Assembly (NCBI GenBank): GCA_902797705.1
Contig: CADBTX010000202.1
Coordinates: forward strand, 1 to 21,462
Direction of reading: 5' to 3'
From: an uncultured Lachnospiraceae bacterium
GTDB lineage: Bacteria > Bacillota > Clostridia > Lachnospirales > Lachnospiraceae
Length of the DNA: 21,462 nucleotides
Below the pieces are notes generated by a model, which was not told the DNA's origin, did no database searches, and was given only the letters and a program-made list of their open reading frames with translations. The translations under genes and the position numbers were made by a program. Positions within the stretch are counted from its first letter, which is position 1, and each line of letters starts with the position of its first letter. Positions 16,585-21,462 of this stretch are shown piece after piece.

Positions 16585-16690
16585 AATCTATGCTTTACGT
16601 CGTTAAAGCTGTTCCCGTGACCGGATTTGTTTTTTTCTTTTTTCCCCAATTATTATCATAAATACAGATTTGTGTGGATTTTCGATTTTT

Positions 16691-16725
16691 GCGGTCAATT
16701 ACTGATCTGGTCTGTAATTGTGCGC
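16691..16725 (+). promoter_or_regulatory. 35-bp dyad upstream of the DUF5688-like gene
   Basis: GCG (16691-16693) and CAATTAC (16696-16702) mirror GTAATTG (16714-16720) and CGC (16723-16725) about a centre at 16708, with further pairs inside (GA/TC, C/G). In total 14 of 17 positions pair, one of them as a wobble. It ends 18 nt before a predicted -35 box, which suits a regulator binding site; an RNA hairpin is the alternative. No factor can be named. Confidence 0.5.
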
Positions 16726-16743
16726 AAAAGCTGATCTTCTTTT

Positions 16744-16773
16744 TTGATATCCATATTTTTTTAATCATATATA
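16744..16773 (+). promoter_or_regulatory. Predicted promoter of the DUF5688-like gene
   Basis: TTGATA (16744-16749), 18-nt spacer and TATATA (16768-16773), 30 nt before the start codon, in AT-rich DNA. TATATT at 16770-16775 is an alternative -10 with too long a spacer. Confidence 0.5.
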
Positions 16774-16803
16774 TTCGGCGTAATGCCGGGAAAGGAGTGA
16801 ATA

Positions 16804-17757
16804 ATGGATATACAGCTTAATTTTATGGAAAGGGAGAGCGGATACTTTGTGATGGATTTTGAGGAGTTCCGCTCAGGGGTCATCCGGGACCTCCTTAATG
16901 TCTGCGGCCCGGAATTTTCAGTGGAGAGCCGGGATGTGAGAAAGAATAACGGGGTAACTCTTCACGGGATCTCAATAGCGGGACCGGGAGAGACTGTTAT
17001 TCCCACTGTCTACCTGGAGACCCTTTATGAGCAGTATGAAAAAGGAAATATCAATGTAATGGAGGCTGCGAATGAAGTGCTGAAGGCCTATTCAAGGGAG
17101 AAGACGGAGGTGATATCCGATAAGCTCTGTCTTACGGACTTTGAAAAGGTGAAGGAAAAACTGATCTTCCGGCTCATCAATGCAGAAAAGAACAGTGAAC
17201 TGCTGCAGGAGATACCCCACAGGCGTTTCCTTGATCTGGCGGTGACTTATACTGTCTTTCTCGAGGATATCTTTGAGTGCTCCGGCAATGTGACCGTAAG
17301 GAACGATATCATGGAAAAGTGGGGAGTGGATGAAGCGGAACTCTTTTCGCTTGCGATGGAAAATACGCCGAGGATCAAAAAACCGGTGATTAAAGAGCTT
17401 TCGGATGTGATAGGAGAGCTGATTTCCGGGGATGATGATCCGATGATCCGGCAGGAACTTAAGGAAAACGCCGGGATAAGGATGTTCGTACTCACCAGCA
17501 ACGACGGCTATTATGGGGATTCATTGATCCTGTACCCAGGGCTTTTGAAGGAATTCAGAAAGATTATGGGAGTGGACCTCTATCTTCTTCCCTCATCGGT
17601 GCATGAATTCATCGTTGTGCCGGATACAGGGGAGATAAGGGGAGAAGAACTCTCAGAGCTTGTAAAAAGCGTGAACGAAACCTCTGTGGGTGCGGAGGAT
17701 TACCTTTCTGACAGCGTTTATCTGTTTAAGGATGATGAAATAGAAATCTGCGCATGA
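16804..17757 (+). CDS. DUF5688-like protein of unknown function
   Basis: A 317-residue soluble protein with no signal peptide or membrane helix. It resembles the DUF5688 proteins that are common, often in several copies, in Lachnospiraceae. Recalled family features seen here are IPTVYLETLYEQYEKG (66-81), FEKVKEKLIFRLINAEKN (113-130), a PHRRFLDLAVTYTVFLE segment (about 138-154), WGVDEAELFSLAMENTPR, and the C-terminal LILYPGLLKEFR, YLLPSSVHEFIVVP and EELSELVKSVNET. No catalytic motif can be named, and the family has no established role. Strong AAAGGAG (16791-16797) 6 nt before the ATG. It stands alone with its own predicted promoter and an upstream dyad, so it seems separately regulated. Base use resembles its neighbours. 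Confidence 0.82.
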   Translation: MDIQLNFMERESGYFVMDFEEFRSGVIRDLLNVCGPEFSVESRDVRKNNGVTLHGISIAGPGETVIPTVYLETLYEQYEKGNINVMEAANEVLKAYSREKTEVISDKLCLTDFEKVKEKLIFRLINAEKNSELLQEIPHRRFLDLAVTYTVFLEDIFECSGNVTVRNDIMEKWGVDEAELFSLAMENTPRIKKPVIKELSDVIGELISGDDDPMIRQELKENAGIRMFVLTSNDGYYGDSLILYPGLLKEFRKIMGVDLYLLPSSVHEFIVVPDTGEIRGEELSELVKSVNETSVGAEDYLSDSVYLFKDDEIEICA

Positions 17758-17786
17758 TCCTTATCTATATTTCTTTAAGTTTTCAC

Positions 17787-17810
17787 AGAATATTCAAAAA
17801 ATAATATTCT
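17787..17810 (+). repeat. AT-rich inverted repeat after the DUF5688-like gene
   Basis: AGAATATT (17787-17794) and AATATTCT (17803-17810) are perfect 8-bp arms around CAAAAAAT. No T run follows on the + strand, so a terminator call is weak. Confidence 0.4.
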
Positions 17811-17821
17811 CACCACTTTTG

Positions 17822-17874
17822 CCGGCGGAGGCTCTAAATCCGCATGTTCAGCCATTTTTCGGAGTTTCCGCCGG
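17822..17874. repeat. Long-loop GC-rich inverted repeat
   Basis: CCGGCGGA (17822-17829) and TCCGCCGG (17867-17874) are perfect 8-bp arms around a 37-nt loop that itself contains GGCT/AGCC (17830-17833 and 17850-17853). The GC-rich arms stand out in an AT-rich gap. It could be a transcript 3' end, a small structured RNA or a miniature repeat copy; orientation is unknown. Confidence 0.45.
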
Positions 17875-17887
17875 GAATAAGTTTAGT

Positions 17888-17916
17888 TTGCTTAAGATTT
17901 AATACTGTGGTATTAT
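17888..17916 (+). promoter_or_regulatory. Predicted promoter of tRNA-Arg
   Basis: TTGCTT (17888-17893), 17-nt spacer and TATTAT (17911-17916), the same hexamers and spacing as at the mraZ promoter. Transcription would start near 17923, about 35 nt before the mature tRNA. Confidence 0.62.
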
Positions 17917-17930
17917 TCTTGATACCGCAG
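17905..17930 (+). promoter_or_regulatory. Inverted repeat overlapping the tRNA promoter -10
   Basis: CTGTGGTAT (17905-17913) mirrors ATACCGCAG (17922-17930), nine pairs with one wobble and an 8-nt centre, and it covers the -10 and the predicted start. A shorter palindrome, AATAC-TGTG-GTATT, overlaps it at 17901-17914. This layout is that of a repressor operator, but the regulator is unknown. Confidence 0.4.
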
Positions 17931-17957
17931 ATTTTTATGAGGCTTTTTTTGCGTTAA

Positions 17958-18031
17958 GCGTTTGTAGCTCAGCTGGATAGAGCACAGGCCTCCGACGCCT
18001 GGTGTCAAGGGTTCGAATCCCTCCAAACGCA
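17958..18031 (+). tRNA. tRNA-Arg (anticodon CCG)
   Basis: Full cloverleaf of 74 nt. The acceptor GCGTTTG (17958-17964) pairs perfectly with CAAACGC (18024-18030) and A18031 is the discriminator. D-stem GCTC/GAGC, anticodon stem CAGGC/GCCTG with loop CTCCGAC gives anticodon CCG, reading CGG. The T-loop is TTCGAAT in a stem AAGGG/CCCTC, where the outer A-C pair is a mismatch. CCA is not encoded (ATCA follows), so it must be added by CCA-adding enzyme. No terminator is seen between this gene and the protein gene 55 nt downstream. Confidence 0.93.
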
Positions 18032-18086
18032 TCAAGTAACTTTGAAGTACATAAAAGAATTAGGATCCGGAGGGTGATTTTTTATT

Positions 18087-19349
18087 ATGAAGAAAATGAA
18101 TGCTGAAGATATCAAGGACTTTATCATAGATCATTATCAGTATTTTGCTGTGGGCGTGCTGTTCGTTGTGCTGGTCATAGTGCTGGCAGTATTCAGTATC
18201 CACAGGAAGGATGATGACGGTAAGGATAAGGAGGCCACGGTGGCAGAGGAAGAGGTGGATACCCTTGGTACCGAGCCGATCCCGGTTCCGGAAAACGCCA
18301 AATTGGAGCAGAACGCCTATGAGGAGATCAACTCTTTCTTTAATGAGTATTATACGGCGGTAGCCGAGGGCGATACGGATAAGATGGCGGAGATGGGCAA
18401 TACCCTGGATGAAGAGGATAAGGCAAAGATCCAGGTGAAGGCCGGATATACCGAGGACTATGAGAACATGTCCTGCTATACCAAGCCCGGACCGGAGAGC
18501 GATTCCTACATCGTATTTGTTTATTATGAGATCAAGTACAAGAATATCGATTCTCTTGCACCCGGTCTTTCAACCTTCTATCTCTGCACAAATTCCGACG
18601 GATCCTATTATCTCAAGGACATCGGATCACTGCCCCAGAATATGAAGGACTATATCACAGAGATCGCAAATCAGAGCGATGTCCAGAATCTTCTCGCAGA
18701 AGTGGACAAGCTTTATGCCACAAATACCGAGTCTGATCCCACTCTTGCTGCATTTATGGATTCCCTTCAGACAAAGTCCGAGTCTGCGGCTGCCAAGGTC
18801 AGGGATAATGGTGGTACTGCGGAGGAAGTAGCTGAGGAGAATGCTACGGATACCGGTGCCGAGGTTAGGGTTAAGACCACAGATGCCGTACGTATCCGCT
18901 CCGGAGCCACTACAGATGAGGATAATGTCATCGGAAAGGCAGCGGCCGGGGACACCTTCGTAAGGATAAGCGAGGACGGCGAGTGGAGCAAGATCAAGTA
19001 TAAGGACGGTGAGGCCTACATCAAATCTGAATTCCTTACCACCGCTGAAGGCGATACCGTAGTGGGCGGAGAAGTCCAGAACGGTGAAGCGGAAGGCGGA
19101 GAGAACGGAGGCGAAGAGAACGGCGGAGATGCGGAGGCCGCTCCCGCAGCCGAGACTGCAGCCAGCGGAAAGATAGAGGTAAACGAGGCCGTTACCATCA
19201 GAAGCGGAGCAAGTACTGATTCCAGCAAGCTCGGAAGTGCGTACAAGGGTGATACCTACGAGCTCACCGGTGAAACGGATGGCTGGTACAAGATCAAGTA
19301 CAATGGGCAGGATGCTTATATCAAGGGTGAATTCTGCACAAAGAAATGA
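18087..19349 (+). CDS. Membrane-anchored protein with two bacterial SH3 domains
   Basis: A 420-residue protein of unknown role. Its parts are a short N-tail, one membrane helix (about 19-38), an acidic linker (41-75), an NTF2-like-looking alpha/beta domain (about 76-190, opening EINSFFNEYYTAVAEGD), a helical Ser/Ala/Glu stretch (190-255), an SH3b domain (about 258-318, VRIRSGATTDEDNVIG), a Gly/Glu-rich linker (320-360) and a second SH3b domain (about 361-417, VTIRSGASTDSSKLG). Two SH3b domains outside the membrane suggest binding to peptidoglycan, so an envelope function is inferred; no catalytic domain is visible. GGAGGGTGA (18069-18077) lies 9 nt before the ATG. No separate promoter is clear, so co-transcription with the tRNA upstream is possible. 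Confidence 0.85.
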   Translation: MKKMNAEDIKDFIIDHYQYFAVGVLFVVLVIVLAVFSIHRKDDDGKDKEATVAEEEVDTLGTEPIPVPENAKLEQNAYEEINSFFNEYYTAVAEGDTDKMAEMGNTLDEEDKAKIQVKAGYTEDYENMSCYTKPGPESDSYIVFVYYEIKYKNIDSLAPGLSTFYLCTNSDGSYYLKDIGSLPQNMKDYITEIANQSDVQNLLAEVDKLYATNTESDPTLAAFMDSLQTKSESAAAKVRDNGGTAEEVAEENATDTGAEVRVKTTDAVRIRSGATTDEDNVIGKAAAGDTFVRISEDGEWSKIKYKDGEAYIKSEFLTTAEGDTVVGGEVQNGEAEGGENGGEENGGDAEAAPAAETAASGKIEVNEAVTIRSGASTDSSKLGSAYKGDTYELTGETDGWYKIKYNGQDAYIKGEFCTKK

Positions 19350-19355
19350 TTTCGA

Positions 19356-20826
<1,471 letters not shown>

Positions 20827-20856
20827 AGATTAGAATTTAAGAAACTGAAAACGCTG

Positions 20857-20898
20857 AAAACCGCTTGCATTCTGGAGATGCAGGCGGTTTTCTTTTTT
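20857..20898 (+). terminator. Intrinsic terminator of gdhA
   Basis: AAAACCGCTTGCAT (20857-20870) pairs with ATGCAGGCGGTTTT (20878-20891), 14 pairs with one wobble and a 7-nt loop. After one C come six T (20893-20898). The A-rich left arm could also make it bidirectional, ending leftward transcription from the integrase side. Confidence 0.93.
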
Positions 20899-20953
20899 GT
20901 ATCAAATAATGACAAAATGGAAATAAAGGAAGATAAAATGAGTAAAAATGAAA

Positions 20954-20997
20954 ACGTAAGTTACACGTAAGTTACGCGTAAGTTACACGTAGGCTAC
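20954..20997. repeat. Four tandem 11-bp repeats
   Basis: ACGTAAGTTAC occurs exactly at 20954-20964 and 20965-20975, with one change at 20976-20986 (GCGTAAGTTAC) and two at 20987-20997 (ACGTAGGCTAC). Each unit contains the near-palindrome GTAA-G-TTAC. The array lies between the gdhA terminator and the 3' end of a convergent integrase gene, 71 nt from its stop. Such arrays next to integrase genes can be recombinase or excisionase arm sites; this is inference. Confidence 0.85.
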
Positions 20998-21013
20998 ATA
21001 CATTTTGATGTAT
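20998..21013. repeat. Palindrome abutting the tandem repeats
   Basis: ATACAT (20998-21003) and ATGTAT (21008-21013) are perfect arms around TTTG, immediately after the fourth 11-bp unit. It may be part of the same binding region. Confidence 0.45.
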
Positions 21014-21068
21014 TGAATGGCTTTGAGGCGTATGATTGAATATTCCAGAGCAGGTAAAACATTGGGTA

Positions 21069-21461
21069 TCATTCAAAAACCGTGGGAAGTTTGTTTATCT
21101 CCATAAGCAGCTGTTCCAGGGTTTTTTCTGTATAAACTCCTTGGGTGACATCATCCCTGTAGCCGGTCTTAAAAGCAGTGCCGGTTTTGTTTCCAAGGGA
21201 ATGGCCCATAATGATCTTCCTGCAGGTTTCATTCATTGATACCTGGTCGGCCAGAGCGGCAAACGTGTATCTGCAGTCATGGGGCGAATGGAGCATATTC
21301 ATCCGGCGCATGACGGTATTCCAGTTGGTGTTGTGGTAAACGGCCCTGGTATAGTGGTTTCCGTACTTATTAGTGATCAGGTATTCCCTGTTCTTATCAA
21401 GATGGTATTTTACAAGTGGAATAATAGCATCGTGAAGGGGAACGATACGGTTTCTGCCGGC
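21069..21461 (-). CDS. Tyrosine recombinase/integrase, C-terminal part (5' end beyond the window)
   Basis: The minus-strand frame is open from the window edge to a TGA at 21069-21071, giving 130 visible residues; an internal Met at 21311 is not the start. The catalytic domain shows GRNRIVPLHDAI near the edge, the box II HxxR motif in SPHDCRYTFA, the MGHS histidine and the nucleophile Tyr in GVYTEKT (codon 21132-21134). The first catalytic Arg lies outside. About 14 residues (NKTGTAFKTGYRDD) separate GHSLG from the VTQGVY segment, more than I expect for related Firmicute integrases. This is the type of enzyme carried by prophages and conjugative elements, so a mobile element probably extends to the right. 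It is convergent to gdhA. Confidence 0.88.
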   Translation of the reverse strand, partial: AGRNRIVPLHDAIIPLVKYHLDKNREYLITNKYGNHYTRAVYHNTNWNTVMRRMNMLHSPHDCRYTFAALADQVSMNETCRKIIMGHSLGNKTGTAFKTGYRDDVTQGVYTEKTLEQLLMEINKLPTVFE

Positions 21462-21462
21462 C

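Larger units (their letters stand above)
16459..16803 (+). other. 345-nt intergenic stretch between efp and the DUF5688-like gene
   Basis: No credible gene. It holds, in order: a GGGACAGC/GCTGTTCC hairpin (16501-16520), a double-hairpin repeat element (16533-16584), a small GCTTTA/TAAAGC hairpin (16592-16609), a T-rich tract (16628-16643), a 35-bp dyad (16691-16725), a predicted promoter (16744-16773) and a CGGC/GCCG mini-hairpin (16776-16788) before the ribosome binding site. No standard intrinsic terminator for efp is visible, although the first hairpin could serve as a U-poor one. Confidence 0.7.

Noticed and set aside
16401..16649. 82-residue reverse-strand reading frame over the end of efp and the repeat region
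   Set aside because: It is made by the dispersed double-hairpin repeat (SASLTPSPKE-like text), overlaps efp antisense and has no ribosome binding site; such frames are known false proteins.
17812..17819. AAAAGTGG on the minus strand as a further MraZ box
   Set aside because: A single box without 10-bp-phased partners is expected by chance.
20938..20970. Ten-codon frame (MSKNENVSYT) reading into the tandem repeats
   Set aside because: An A/G-rich stretch precedes the ATG, but the frame ends within the second repeat unit and nothing supports a functional peptide.
20954..20997. CRISPR array
   Set aside because: The 11-bp units are directly adjacent with no spacers, too short, and no cas gene is near.

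Overview
This window is a chromosomal segment of a Gram-positive member of the Clostridia, most likely family Lachnospiraceae (inference; genus not resolved). The supports are the long single-chain PurL, the mraZ-rsmH-ftsL-pbp-mraY-murD-ftsW-ftsQ-ftsZ order without ftsA, nrdR and the yqeG-aroE-aroK-aroQ-efp block beside it, a DUF5688-like protein, a GdhA-type glutamate dehydrogenase, strong AGGAGG ribosome binding sites, and tight gene spacing with ATGA overlaps.

Layout. (1) 2-2761: 3' two-thirds of purL, closed by an intrinsic terminator. (2) 2920-11672: division and cell-wall (dcw) cluster. A promoter is followed at once by an array of 10-bp-spaced AAAGTG boxes (probable MraZ operator), then mraZ, rsmH, an FtsL-like protein, a class B penicillin-binding protein with unusual acidic insertions, mraY, murD, ftsW and ftsQ/divIB. 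(3) 11712-13474: ftsZ with its own promoter, then nrdR and a terminator-like hairpin. (4) 13483-16458: yqeG, aroE, aroK and aroQ, closely packed, then efp from its own promoter. (5) 16459-16803: a 345-nt gap holding a gut-Firmicute-type double-hairpin repeat, a 35-bp dyad and a promoter for a DUF5688-like gene (16804-17757). (6) 17758-19349: structured intergenic DNA, tRNA-Arg(CCG), and a membrane-anchored protein with two SH3 domains. (7) 19356-20898: gdhA with a near-consensus promoter, a terminator-like hairpin in its leader and a strong 3' terminator. (8) 20954-21462: four 11-bp tandem repeats, a palindrome and the 3' end of a convergent tyrosine recombinase gene, which marks the likely edge of a mobile element lying to the right.

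How it fits together: MraY and MurD make lipid-linked and cytoplasmic peptidoglycan precursors. FtsW polymerises them and the class B PBP crosslinks them at the septum, with FtsL, FtsQ/DivIB and FtsZ as divisome parts. MraZ probably controls the cluster through the boxes at its promoter. AroQ, AroE and AroK catalyse three consecutive shikimate pathway steps. PurL and GdhA handle purine synthesis and ammonia assimilation.

Most of the window is conserved housekeeping DNA. I did not find a clear new multi-gene system. The points most worth a second look are in the intergenic DNA (MraZ box array, double-hairpin repeat, dyads near 16.7 and 17.9 kb, gdhA leader hairpin), the acidic insert in the PBP, and the repeat array next to the integrase.
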